Shown here: piece by piece, positions 8,281-27,192 of the stretch | How positions within the stretch are numbered: position 1 is the first letter of the stretch | Layout: every line of letters starts with the position of its first letter | Assembly: GCF_019710745.1 (NCBI RefSeq) | Contig: NZ_JAHKJW010000067.1 | Coordinates: 1 to 39,367, forward strand | DNA: 39,367 nucleotides | Direction: 5' to 3' | Source: Streptomyces beigongshangae | Lineage (GTDB): Bacteria; Actinomycetota; Actinomycetes; Streptomycetales; Streptomycetaceae | The notes under the pieces: model-generated | The model's input: the letters and a program-made list of their open reading frames with translations, nothing else | What the model was told of the DNA's origin: nothing | Databases searched by the model: none | Translations under genes and position numbers: made by a program

Positions 8281-8564
8281 GGACGGCCGGGAGCGGGGGT
8301 GGGGCGACCGAGGGCGGGAATTCCCGGCGGGGACGCGTCCGCCGGTGGAGCCCGGGGAGGGTGGGCCGCCCGGCGCCGCTGACCCCCGTTCAGCGGCGAC
8401 GGGCGGAGATCGGGCGGGCTCGGTGGCCCTGCCGTCGCTCCAGTCGGTCGGCCCGGCGTGAAGGGGGGACACCTCGCCGGGCCGACCGGCTGGCTCTCCA
8501 AGGGTGCGGGGGGAACCTTGCGAAAACCTTGTCGGCTCCGCCGCGTCGGCGCCGTCGTCCCCAA

Positions 8565-8617
8565 GGACTGCTCAGGGACTGCTCAGGGACTGCTGGGCCA
8601 CTGCTCGGCGACTGCCC
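8565..8617 (+). promoter_or_regulatory. Five 11-bp direct repeats upstream of the SARP gene
   Basis: ACTGC recurs at 8567, 8578, 8589, 8600 and 8611, exactly 11 bp apart, within units of the form GGGACTGCTCA. Direct heptamers at 11-bp spacing are the known recognition pattern of SARP-type winged-helix activators, which bind one face of the helix. The array ends about 105 bp before the SARP start codon, so autoregulation or binding by a related regulator is plausible. No clear -10 element could be assigned. Confidence 0.6.
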
Positions 8618-8722
8618 GGCGCCCTCGGGCGGAACCGGGATCACGGGGTGTTCCGGAACGATCACCGTCGTGGCATCGACGGCGCCGGACGTGTGGAATC
8701 CTGGGCAAGATCGGGGGGATTC

Positions 8723-11700
8723 GTGAGCGTGGAGCGGCCGATCGTGGGTGGGAACGTGGATCTTCGGTTACTGGGTCCGTTGGAGCTGTGGGCCGGCGGA
8801 CGCCACATCGAGCTGGGACAGCCGAGACAGCGCCTGGTGCTGGCGGCCCTGGCGGCCGGCGCGAACCGGCTGCTGACCGTGCCCTCCCTGGTGGACCGGG
8901 TCTGGGACGAAGCTCCTCCCGACTCGGCCCGCTCGACCCTGTACTCCCATGTCAGCCGCATACGGCGGGTGCTGGACGAGGCGGCGCGGCACGAGGGCGG
9001 AGCGGCGGGGCAGCCGCCGCTGGAGCTGGTCCGGGTCTCGGGCGGCTATCTCCTGAAGGCGGCGGAGGACAGCATCGATCTGCTGCGTTTCCGTGCGCTC
9101 GTGGCCCGGGCACGCGGTCTGCGTCCCGAGGACCCCGAGTGCGGGCGGCTCCTGCGCGACGCCCTGGACCTGTGGCGGGGTTCCCCCCTGGCCGACCTGC
9201 CGGGCGCCTGGGCCGAGCGGACCCGGGCCGCCTGGCTGAACGAACGGCTCGAAGCCGCGCTGCAGTGGGGCCGCGCCGAGTCGGCAGCGGGACGCACCCC
9301 GCAGGCGATCGGGCGGATGCGCTCCCTGGCGGACGAGTACCCCCTGGCGGAGCCTCTCGCGGCCCTGCTCATCAGGTCCCTGGCCCGGACGGGCCGCACC
9401 GCCGAGGCCCTGGACCACTACACCGAGGTCCGCCGCCGGCTGGGCGAGGAGCTGGGTGCCCTTCCGGGGGCGGAGCTGCGCACGGCGTACGAGGAGACCC
9501 TGCGCGAGCAGCCCGCGTCCGGCGGCACGCCGTCCGGGCCCGCCCCGGACCCCGGGCGGAAGCCGTCCCACCGGCCCGCCCAGCTGCCGACCGACGTGAG
9601 GGCGTTCACCGGGCGGGCGGAACAACTGGACGAGCTCTCCCGTCATCTGCTCGCCGACGCGGACGGAGCCGGTCCCACCACCACGGTCGTGGTCTCCGCC
9701 GTGTCCGGCACCGCGGGCGTCGGCAAGACGGCCCTCGCCGTCCACTGGTCCCACCGCGTCCGCGAGCGGTTTCCGGACGGACAGCTCTACGCGGACCTCC
9801 GCGGGTACGACACGGACGAGCCGGTGCCGGCCGCCGACGTCCTCACCGGGTTCCTGGTGGCCCTCGGTGTTCCCGGTTCCGAGATCCCGCTGCGGGTGGA
9901 CGACCGCTCCGCGCGCTACCGCACCGAGTTGAGCGAGCGCCGGATGCTCGTCGTGCTCGACAACGCCTCCTCCAGCGAGCAGATACGTCCGCTGCTGCCC
10001 GGCGCGGCCCTGTGCAGAACCGTGGTGACCAGCAGGGACACCCTCAGTTCACTGGTCTCCCTGCACGGTGCGCACCGGCTGGTGCTCGACGTGCTCCCGC
10101 CCGGGGACGCCGTACGGCTGCTGCGTACGCTCATCGGCCCCCGGGCCGTGGCCGAACCGCAGGCCGCGGCCGTCCTCGCCGAGCAGTGCGGGCGGCTGCC
10201 GCTCGCCCTGCGCATCGCGGCGGAACTGGCGCTCTCCCGACCCGCGTCGCCCCTGAGCGCCCTCACCGCCGAACTGGAGGACCAGCGCGGACGGCTGGAG
10301 CTGCTGGACTCGGACGACGATCCCCGTGCGGCCGTCCGCGCCGTCTTCTCCTGGTCCTACGACCGTCTTCCCGCGGAGGCCGCCGCCACCTTCCGGCTCC
10401 TCGGACTGCACCCGGGGCCCGATGTCGACGCGTACGCGGCGGCCGCCCTGTGCGGACGCCCGGTCGCGGACACCCGGCGGACCCTGGACCTGCTCGCCCG
10501 CAGCCATCTGATCCAGCCCACCCGCCCCGGCCGCCACGGCATGCACGACCTGCTGCGGGTGTACGCGGCCTGGCAGGCCGAACGGCTCGACGGGGCGGGC
10601 GACCGCGCGGCCGCGCTGGACCGTCTCCTGACCCACTACCTGGCGGCGTCCTGCGCCGCCATGGACGTGCTGTTCCCGGCCGAACGGCAGCTGCGGCCAC
10701 GGGTCCAGGCCCCCGCGACCGAACTGCCGCCGTTGTCCACGGAGGCCCACGCCAAGGAGTGGCTGGCGTCCGAGCACAGCGTGCTGCCTGCCGTCATCGC
10801 GGCCGAGGCCGCGCGCGGCCGGGCGAAGCACGCCGTCGGCCTCGCCACCACCCTGCACCGCCACTTCGACAGCCGCGGGCTCTTCACCGACGGGCTGGCC
10901 GTCCACGGCAACGCCCTGCGGGCCGCCCGGGCCGCGGGCGACCGGCGGGGCGAGGCCGAGGTACGCACCTGCCTCGGCGTGACCCACCGGCGGCTGGCGC
11001 AGTACGACGAAGCGGTGCTGCACCACACGGCGGCGCTCGAACTCTGCCGGGGCAACGGGCTGCCGGTGCTGGAGGCCCGCAACCTCACCAACCTCGGGGT
11101 CCTGCACGAACTGCGGGGGCGCTACCGCGAGGCGGCCGAACGGCACGAGGAAGCGGTCGTGCTCTTCCGCAAGGCCGGAGACATCGGCGGGGAGGCCGAC
11201 GCGCTCAACAACCTGGGCATCATCCACGAGTTGCTGGAGGAGTACGAGACCGCCGCGGTGCAGCACCGGCAGGCACTCGTCCTCTACCGTGCCATCGGTC
11301 ACTCCTTCGGCGAGGCCAGCGCCCTGGGCAACCTCGGCATCGTGCTCTCCCGGCTCGACCAGCACGCCACCGCGGCCGAGCACTTCGAGCAGGCCCTCGC
11401 CCTGTTCCGGCGGCTCGGCCACCGCGGCGGTGAGGCGCACGCCCTCAGCAACCTGGGCGACGCCCACAGCCGGCTGGGCCACCACCGCCGGGCGGCCGAG
11501 CACCAGCGGGCGGCCCTCGCGCTGTTCCAGCGCACCGGTGAGCGGTACGGCGAGGCCGGCAGCCTCAACGGTCTCGGGGAGGCCCTGCACGGTTCGGGGC
11601 AGTCGGCGGAGGCCCTGGCGGCACACCGCTCCGCCCTCGCCCTGGCCACGGAGATCGAGGAGAAGGAGGAGCAGGCCCGCGCCCGCATCGGCATGGCCCG

Positions 11701-11836
11701 TATCCACCAGGGCCGCGGGGACCTCCCGGCGGCCCGGGAGCAGTGGCAGGAGGCACTCGCCCTCTACAGCGCTCTCGGTTCGCCGCGCGTCGCCGGTGTG
11801 AGCGAGGCCCTGTCGGCTCTGGACGCGCTCTCGTAA
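8723..11836 (+). CDS. AfsR-like SARP regulator with NB-ARC ATPase and TPR domains
   Basis: The predicted 1037-residue protein is a probable pathway activator. Residues about 12-105 form the OmpR-type winged helix (VDLRLLGPLELWAGGRHIELGQ) and 112-255 the bacterial transcriptional activation domain. An NB-ARC ATPase follows, with Walker A GTAGVGKTALA at about 331-340 and a Walker B-like RRMLVVLDNASS. From about 740 to 1030 there are tandem TPR repeats of about 40 residues (NLGVLHELRGRYREAAERHEEA and similar). The GTG at 8723 is chosen because GGGGGG lies 4 nt upstream and the DNA-binding domain follows at once; upstream in-frame starts add unrelated sequence. Codon 16 is TTA (8768-8770), so translation probably depends on the bldA leucyl-tRNA. 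Five 11-bp repeats lie upstream. Its position ahead of the NRPS genes on the same strand suggests it controls that cluster. Confidence 0.93.
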   Translation: MSVERPIVGGNVDLRLLGPLELWAGGRHIELGQPRQRLVLAALAAGANRLLTVPSLVDRVWDEAPPDSARSTLYSHVSRIRRVLDEAARHEGGAAGQPPLELVRVSGGYLLKAAEDSIDLLRFRALVARARGLRPEDPECGRLLRDALDLWRGSPLADLPGAWAERTRAAWLNERLEAALQWGRAESAAGRTPQAIGRMRSLADEYPLAEPLAALLIRSLARTGRTAEALDHYTEVRRRLGEELGALPGAELRTAYEETLREQPASGGTPSGPAPDPGRKPSHRPAQLPTDVRAFTGRAEQLDELSRHLLADADGAGPTTTVVVSAVSGTAGVGKTALAVHWSHRVRERFPDGQLYADLRGYDTDEPVPAADVLTGFLVALGVPGSEIPLRVDDRSARYRTELSERRMLVVLDNASSSEQIRPLLPGAALCRTVVTSRDTLSSLVSLHGAHRLVLDVLPPGDAVRLLRTLIGPRAVAEPQAAAVLAEQCGRLPLALRIAAELALSRPASPLSALTAELEDQRGRLELLDSDDDPRAAVRAVFSWSYDRLPAEAAATFRLLGLHPGPDVDAYAAAALCGRPVADTRRTLDLLARSHLIQPTRPGRHGMHDLLRVYAAWQAERLDGAGDRAAALDRLLTHYLAASCAAMDVLFPAERQLRPRVQAPATELPPLSTEAHAKEWLASEHSVLPAVIAAEAARGRAKHAVGLATTLHRHFDSRGLFTDGLAVHGNALRAARAAGDRRGEAEVRTCLGVTHRRLAQYDEAVLHHTAALELCRGNGLPVLEARNLTNLGVLHELRGRYREAAERHEEAVVLFRKAGDIGGEADALNNLGIIHELLEEYETAAVQHRQALVLYRAIGHSFGEASALGNLGIVLSRLDQHATAAEHFEQALALFRRLGHRGGEAHALSNLGDAHSRLGHHRRAAEHQRAALALFQRTGERYGEAGSLNGLGEALHGSGQSAEALAAHRSALALATEIEEKEEQARARIGMARIHQGRGDLPAAREQWQEALALYSALGSPRVAGVSEALSALDALS

Positions 11837-12085
11837 ACCTCCCGCCAGGAATTGCGGAAGCAATCACCCGGCATACGTCAAATATCTGCAAAAACACCGC
11901 TCACCGGTTTACCGGGAACCGGCACGGCTTGTCCGCCGACCGGTTTCCGGTCCGCGCCGCGGAATGCCGGTCGCGTGGCGCACATCTCCCGCGAAGGTGA
12001 TCGATCTTTGCTTCCCCGAACACCCTTACTTCCCTAAAAACAGTCGCATGGGTACCTTTCCGGGCGATCGGAGACGTCCGTCCGG

Positions 12086-12136
12086 GGACCGTTGACAGGC
12101 TCCGGTCCATTGATCAATTATCGTCCGGCAACGTTG
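12086..12136 (+). promoter_or_regulatory. Candidate NRPS promoter with overlapping palindromes
   Basis: A consensus -35 TTGACA (12092-12097) is followed after 17 bp by the -10-like CAATTA (12115-12120). The inverted repeat GGACCG-N11-CGGTCC (12086-12091 and 12103-12108) encloses the -35 box, and the palindrome ATTGATCAAT (12109-12118) overlaps the -10. CAACGTTG (12129-12136) lies just downstream and resembles the LacI-type operator at 1010-1021. The predicted transcript has a leader of about 195 nt. Confidence 0.45.
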
Positions 12137-12214
12137 TCTCAATAAGCATCCGGCCATTCAGGGACACGGCCCCACCGATTCCCCCCTCGCTCTTTTCATC
12201 CCTTTCACTTCTTC

Positions 12215-12268
12215 CGTTGCCTTCGTTCACCCCATTCCCTTCGTTTCCTCCGTTCCCCTGCCGTTCCC
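12215..12268 (+). repeat. 9-bp-periodic pyrimidine-rich leader array
   Basis: Units of the form CCGTTNCCT recur with a 9-bp step from 12215 to about 12268, with CGTT at 12215, 12224, 12242, 12251 and, out of step, 12262. The whole stretch from about 12180 to 12285 is almost free of purines on the coding strand. The NRPS messenger leader should therefore be poorly structured before the ribosome site. Confidence 0.5.
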
Positions 12269-12323
12269 CTGCCCCCACCGCGACCCTCGGGACCGGTGAC
12301 CCTGACGACGGGAAGAACCAGTT

Positions 12324-15300
12324 TTGTCCGTGCACCCCGCTCCGGCCGCTCCGGCCACCCCCGCCTCCTTCGCCCAGCAGCGTCTGTGGTTCCTCGCCCA
12401 GCTGCCCGGCGGCAACGAGGCGTACAACGAATCCATCGCCTTCACCCTCCGCGGCCCGCTCGACGCGGACGTCCTGCGCCGCGCCCTCGACGCGCTCGTC
12501 GTCAGGCACCGGACCCTGCGCACCCGGCTCGTGGCCGTGGCGGGAGAGGTCCACCAGCACGTGGACCCGCCGGAGACCGGATTCGCCCTGGCCGCGGACG
12601 ACCTCACCGGGCGGCCGGACGCGGCGGCACACCTCGACGGCCTGCGGCTGCGGGAGGCGTCGGCCCCGTTCGACCTGGCGCGCGGGCCGCTCAGCCGGGG
12701 CCGTCTCATCACGCTGGCGGCCGACCACCACGTCCTGCTGCTGACGATGCACCACACCGTCTTCGACGGCCGGTCCATGAACGTGATGATGCGTGAACTC
12801 AGTACCCTGTACCCGGCGTTCTCGCGCGGGGAGCCGTCCCCGCTGCCGCCGCTGCCGTTGCAGTACACCGACCACGCCCGCGCCCAGCGCGAGCGTGTCC
12901 TGTCGGGCGGGCTCGACGGACAGGCCGCCTACTGGCAGCGGCAGCTCGCCGGCGCCCCGCCGCTGTCCGGTCCGCCGGCCGACCGGCCGCGCCCCGCCCG
13001 GCAGGACCTGCGCGGCGGGCGGGTGGAGTTCACCCTGGACTCCGCACTCACGTCCGCGCTGAAGGCGGCCGCGCGACGGCACGGCGGCACGCTGTTCGTC
13101 TCCGTCCTGACCGGCTGGGCCCTGCTGATGTCCCGGCTCGGCGGCCGTGCCGACGTCGTCGTCGGCACGCCCACGGCGAACCGGCGGCACAAGGACGTGT
13201 CGGGTCTCATCGGCTTCTTCGTCAACTCGCTGCCCCTGCGGGCCGAATTCTCCCGCACCGCCACGGCCGACGAGGCCCTGGCACACGTACGGGGGGTCCT
13301 GCGCGACGCCCTCGACCATCAGGACCTGCCCTTCGAGCGCATCGTCGAACTCGTCAACCCGGTCCGCAGCGCCGCCCACACGCCGCTGTTCCAGACGATG
13401 TGCGCCTGGGTCCCCGAGCGGGGCGGACTGCTGGAACTGCCCGGCCTGGACGTCGCCCCGCTCGACATCCCGCACGCACCGGCGAAGTTCGACCTCGCCC
13501 TGTCGCTGACCGAGTCGCGGGGCCGGGTCGTCGGCCACCTGGACTACGCGTCGGCCCTGTTCGACGAGGAGACCGTACGGGGGTACGTGCGCCGGCTGCG
13601 GCACCTGCTGACCGACCTGGCGGCCCGGCCGGAGGCGCCCGTCGCCACCCTGAGACTGATGGACGACCGGGAACGGCACCTGCTGCTCACGGAGTTCGCC
13701 ACGGGGGAGCCCCTCGCGGCCGGAGCCCCGTCCCGCGCGGGCGGGCTGATGGGCCGCTTCGACCGGGAGGTCGCGGCAGGCCCGGCGCGGACCGCGCTGG
13801 TGTGCGGCGACGAACGGCTCGACTACGCCACGCTGGCCGCGCGGGCCGGACGCCTCGCCCGCGCCCTCACCCGGCGGGGCGCGGGCCCCGGCACCGTCGT
13901 CGGGCTGCACACCGGCCGTTCCGTCGAACTCGTCGTGGGTGTCCTGGGCATCCTGCGGACGGGCGCCGCCTATCTGCCGCTCGACCCGGCCCAGCCGCCC
14001 GCGCGCCTGGCCGCCATGGTCGAGGACGCCGCCCCCGTCCTGGTGCTCAGCGACCGGCCCGCCGCCGGACGGCCGGCTGCGTGGCAGGACCTGGCGGCGG
14101 TCGGGGCGTCGGCGGACCACGACGTCCCGGGCGCCCCGCCCGCGCACGACGCCCCGCCGCCGGCGGCACCGGACGACGAGCAGGTGGCGTACGTGCTCTA
14201 CACGTCCGGTTCGACCGGCCGTCCCAAGGGCGTGGCCGTCACCCAGGGCAGTGTCCTGAACCTGTTCGACAACTGGCTGGCCCGTATGGGCGCGACGCCG
14301 GGGGAGGCCACCTCCGCGTGGTCGAGCATCGGTTTCGACGCCTCCGTGCACGAGCTGCTGCTGCCGCTGACGACGGGCGCCGAACTGCACCTCGTGCCCG
14401 AGGAGTTGCGCGGCGACCCCGGGGAACTCCTGCGGTGGATGCGCGAGCACCGCATCGTGCAGGCGTTCCTGCCGCCCTCCTACGTCCGGTGGATCGACGA
14501 GAAGCCGGGCGAACGGCTCGACGGCCTCGCACTGCGGCAGCTGCTCACCGGCGTGGAGTCCCTGCCGGAGGCCGCGCTGCACCGGATGGGGGAGCACCTC
14601 GACGGCCTCAAGGTCTGCTTCGGCTACGGACCGACCGAGGCGACGCTGTACAGCACGGCGTACCACGACCCGCGGCCGCTCGACCGGCCGTGCCCCATCG
14701 GGCGTCCGCTCGCCGGCACCCGTATGTACCTCCTCGACGCGCATCTGGAGCCCGTGCCGGTCGGGGTCGCCGGAGAGGTCCACCTGGGCGGCGCGAGCCT
14801 CGCGGCCGGCTATCTGCACCGCCCCGACCTGACGGCCGAGCGCTTCCTGCCCGACCCCTTCCTCCCCGGTGAGCGCGTCTACCGTACGGGGGACCTCGCC
14901 AGACACCTGCCCGACGGCAACGCGGTCTACCTGGGGCGCGTGGACGACCAGGTGAAACTGCGCGGCTTCCGCATCGAACCGGCCGAGATCGAGGCCGCGC
15001 TGCTCGCCCGGCCGGGGGTGCGGGAGGCGGCCGTGGTGGTCGACCGGGAGAGCGGCGCGGAGCCCCGGCTGGTGGCCGCGGTGGTGGTGGACGGCGACGC
15101 GCCCGCCCGCTCCTCGCACGAGTGGCGTGCCGCGCTGGCCGACCGGCTGCCGGACTACATGATCCCCGCGGTCGTCGTCGAGCCGCCCGTCCTCCCGCTG
15201 AACCGGAACGGGAAGCTGGACCGCGCGGCCGTGCTGCGCGAGGCCGCCGGGGCCGGTCCGGGCCAGGTCAACACGGAGAGTCCGCGCGACCACGTCGAGT

Positions 15301-16315
15301 GGACGCTGTACCGGATATGGCGCGGCATCCTCCTGGGCCCCGACTTCGGCATCCGCGACAGTTTCTTCGACGTCGGGGGCACCAGCCTGTCGGCCATCAA
15401 GCTGGCCCACGGCATCCAGGAGGCGTTCGGCACGGCGCTCCCCGTCCGCGACGTCCTCGTGCACCCGACGATCGAAGGGCTGGGCGGCCTGGTCCGCCGG
15501 GGCCGTTCGGGACGGCCGCCGGGCAATCTGATCGAGTTCCGGGCCGGCGGGGCCGGCGGGAACGTCGTGTGCGTCCACCCCGCGGGCGGCACCGCGTTCT
15601 GCTACCTCCCCCTGGCCCGTTCGCTGCCCCCGGACGCCGGCCTGTACGGCATCCAGTCCCCCGGGGTCAATCCCGGCGAGGCGTTCCTGCCGACCGTCGA
15701 GGCGATGGCCGAGGAGTACCTGCGGCTCGTCGAACCCTTCGACGACGGGCCGCTCGTCCTCACCGGTCTCTCCTACGGCGGGCTGGTGGCGCACGAGATG
15801 GGCCGCCGCCTGGCCCGGGCCGGGCGCACCGACGTGAGTGTCGTGCTGCTGGACACCCAGGCCACCGAGGACCCGGGGGTGCGCGCCGCCGTCGCGCCCG
15901 TGGACCTCGCCGAGTTCCGGGACAAACTCGTGAGGTTCAACGGCATGTACCCGGGGATCGACGACGAGCAGATCGACCAGTACTTCCGTGTCTACAACCA
16001 CAACCGCATGACGGCCCGGGACCATCTCCCGGCGCCCTCACCGGCCCGGCTGGTCCTGGTCCAGGCCACGGGGGGCACCACCACCGACCCGGCGGCCCTG
16101 TCCGGGGTGCGTGATTTCTGGCGGCGTCGCGCGGAGGGCGCCTTCCGGGTGGAACCGCTGGACTGCGACCACTGGGAGGTGCTGGAGAGCGGCACCTCCG
16201 CGCGGGTGGCCGCCGTCCTGACCGCCGAACTCGCCGAACTCGCCGCGCCTGCCGTCACGGCGCCGCCCGTCACTACGCCGCCCGTCACCGCGCCGACCGT
16301 CATCGGGGAGGCGTG

Positions 16316-16316
<1 letters not shown>
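12324..16316 (+). CDS. Single-module NRPS, C-A-T-TE
   Basis: This 1330-residue enzyme has a complete extension module with release. The condensation domain (about 12-440) has the catalytic H143-H144-xxx-D148-G149. The adenylation domain (about 465-970) has YTSGSTGRPKG, FGYGPTEAT, YRTGD and NRNGK motifs. The carrier Ser is S1021 in FDVGGTSLSAI. The thioesterase (about 1075-1320) has S1150 in GLSYGG, D1177 and H1283. My pocket reading is D-A-H-F-L-G-G-L-Y; His at the third position is unusual and I match no substrate to it. With no loading module the C domain must take an acyl group or an intermediate from elsewhere; in detoxin/rimosamide pathways the stand-alone NRPS handles an N-acylated aromatic residue. 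The start is read as TTG at 12324, with GGGAAG 8 nt upstream; GTG at 12330 is the alternative. The stop overlaps the next start, so translation is coupled. Confidence 0.95.
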
Positions 16317-25975
<9,659 letters not shown>

Positions 25976-26060
25976 CACCGGCCCGCCCACCGGCCCGCCG
26001 ACCGTGACACCGGCCGGTCCCCCCGCGCCGCCCCCGCCACCCCTCGCATCGGAGACCCTC

Positions 26061-26939
26061 ATGGACCAGTTCGCCCTGGACGCCGTGGAGCGCATCACGA
26101 CGGCGCCCCGAGAGACCTACCGCAGCTTCACCGTCGATCCGCTGACACCGCTCCTCGGCGCGGAGGTGTCCGGCCTCGACCTCTCCGGGGAACTGACTCC
26201 GGTCCAGCGTGAGGAGGTGAGGACCGCCTTCCTGACGCACCACGTCCTCGTCTTCCGCGACCAGGACCTCAGCCCCGACGACCACAAGCGGTTCGCCGGT
26301 CTCTTCGGCCCGCTGCACCCGGTGGCCCTGCCCGAGGACGGGTCGGACCCCTACATCCTGGAGATCCGTGCGGACAAGGACTCCCGCGCCGTCGCCGGCA
26401 ACGGCTGGCACGCCGACGGGACCGCCGACGCCGAGCCCTCCCTCGGCTCGATGCTCCACATCACCGAGATCCCGGAGATCGGCAGCGGCGGTGACACGCT
26501 CTTCGCCAACATGCACCTCGCCTACGAGATGCTGTCCCCGGCGATGAGGACGTTCCTGGACGGACTGACCGCCGTGCACGACGGCGCGCGGCCCTGGCTC
26601 GCGCAGGGGCAGCTGCCCCCGGCCGACTACGACGTGCCGCGCAACGAGCACCCGGTCGTGGTGCGCCACCCCGACACCGGACGCAAGCTCCTGTTCGTCA
26701 ACGGCCCGTACACCTCGCGGATCACGCAGCTGTCCGCCGCCGAGAGCACGGCCGTCCTCACCATGCTGTACGACCACATCGCCCGCACGAACCTGCTGCA
26801 CTGCCGGGTCCGGTGGCAGGCGAACACCCTGGTCCTCTGGGACAACCGCTGTGTGCAGCACCACGCCACCTGGGACTACTTCCCGCACGCGCGCTACGGG
26901 CGGCGCATCGCCATCGACGGGACCCGGCCCCTGGCGTGA
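26061..26939 (+). CDS. TauD/TfdA-family Fe(II)/2-oxoglutarate dioxygenase
   Basis: The predicted 292-residue cytoplasmic enzyme has the TauD fold and iron ligands: H117-x-D119 in WHADGT and H267 in QHHATWDY, with a C-terminal RRIAIDG that supplies the 2-oxoglutarate Arg. It starts 85 bp after the hybrid gene, with GGAGA 5 nt before the ATG at 26061. An in-frame GTG at 26004 would add a Pro-rich stretch with no ribosome site. In detoxin/rimosamide clusters the TauD enzyme hydroxylates the proline-derived ring, and I infer that role here. The 14-bp sequence CCGTGACACCGGCC occurs both at the hybrid gene's stop codon and again about 33 bp later, a small local duplication. Confidence 0.92.
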   Translation: MDQFALDAVERITTAPRETYRSFTVDPLTPLLGAEVSGLDLSGELTPVQREEVRTAFLTHHVLVFRDQDLSPDDHKRFAGLFGPLHPVALPEDGSDPYILEIRADKDSRAVAGNGWHADGTADAEPSLGSMLHITEIPEIGSGGDTLFANMHLAYEMLSPAMRTFLDGLTAVHDGARPWLAQGQLPPADYDVPRNEHPVVVRHPDTGRKLLFVNGPYTSRITQLSAAESTAVLTMLYDHIARTNLLHCRVRWQANTLVLWDNRCVQHHATWDYFPHARYGRRIAIDGTRPLA

Positions 26940-26940
26940 C

Positions 26941-27180
26941 CGCGGCGGGCGCGCCACACGGTGCGCGGGTCCGCCGCCAGGCGGACGGCCGCGTCGACCA
27001 TCGTGTCCGGCGCCGCGCACGACACCGGCCCCCCGTACCGCACCCGCAGCTCCCGGCCGTTCGTCCCCACGGACCCGGCGTCGTACGGCAGGTCCAGTCG
27101 TCGTAGCTCCCGGCGACGGCGTATCCGTACGGCCGGCCGTCGGCGGACCCCGCATCCGCCGGGGCGGCGCGACGGGAAGA
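26941..27180 (-). pseudogene. Frameshifted remnant of an unrecognised gene
   Basis: On the strand opposite to the biosynthetic genes, two adjacent frames read like real protein with G or C at nearly every third position. The upstream part (27180 to about 27094) reads DAGSADGRPYGYAVAGSYDDW. Then a one-base shift continues as DLPYDAGSVGTNGRELRVRY and on to TMVDAAVRLAADPRTVW, near 26950. Neither frame alone spans the segment and no good start codon is present, so it looks like a decayed gene fragment. I do not recognise the family. Its 3' end runs towards the TauD gene on the other strand. Confidence 0.45.
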
Positions 27181-27192
27181 CCGGTCGGGAGC

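Larger units (their letters stand above)
7835..8722. other. 888-bp gap between divergent pectate lyase and SARP genes
   Basis: No open frame in this gap resembles a known protein, although several long GC-rich frames exist on both strands. What it does hold is structure: the 21-bp direct repeats near the lyase promoter, a 10-bp tandem array at 8075-8104, a 17-bp stem hairpin at 8243-8280 and five 11-bp repeats at 8565-8617 ahead of the SARP gene. Confidence 0.6.
11837..12323. other. 487-bp leader and promoter region of the NRPS genes
   Basis: No gene is visible. The first part, after the SARP stop, holds a short hairpin GACCGG-TTT-CCGGTC at 11938-11952 that may help terminate transcription. 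The middle is unusually AT-rich for this window and contains a promoter candidate at 12092-12120 with overlapping inverted repeats. The last 140 bp are an almost pure pyrimidine tract on the coding strand, leading to the ribosome site of the first NRPS gene. Confidence 0.6.

Noticed and set aside
7893..8564. Long open frames on both strands in the lyase-SARP gap
   Set aside because: They are Arg/Pro/Gly-rich, match no family and lack clear ribosome sites; repeats and hairpins explain the region better.
12217..12744. A small plus-strand peptide gene in the NRPS leader (Pro/Ser/Phe-rich start)
   Set aside because: It comes from the pyrimidine tract, has no convincing ribosome site and overlaps the NRPS gene in another frame.
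12114..16025. A 1303-codon open frame antisense to the first NRPS gene
   Set aside because: It mirrors the NRPS frame, has no protein-family motifs and is the usual high-GC antisense shadow.
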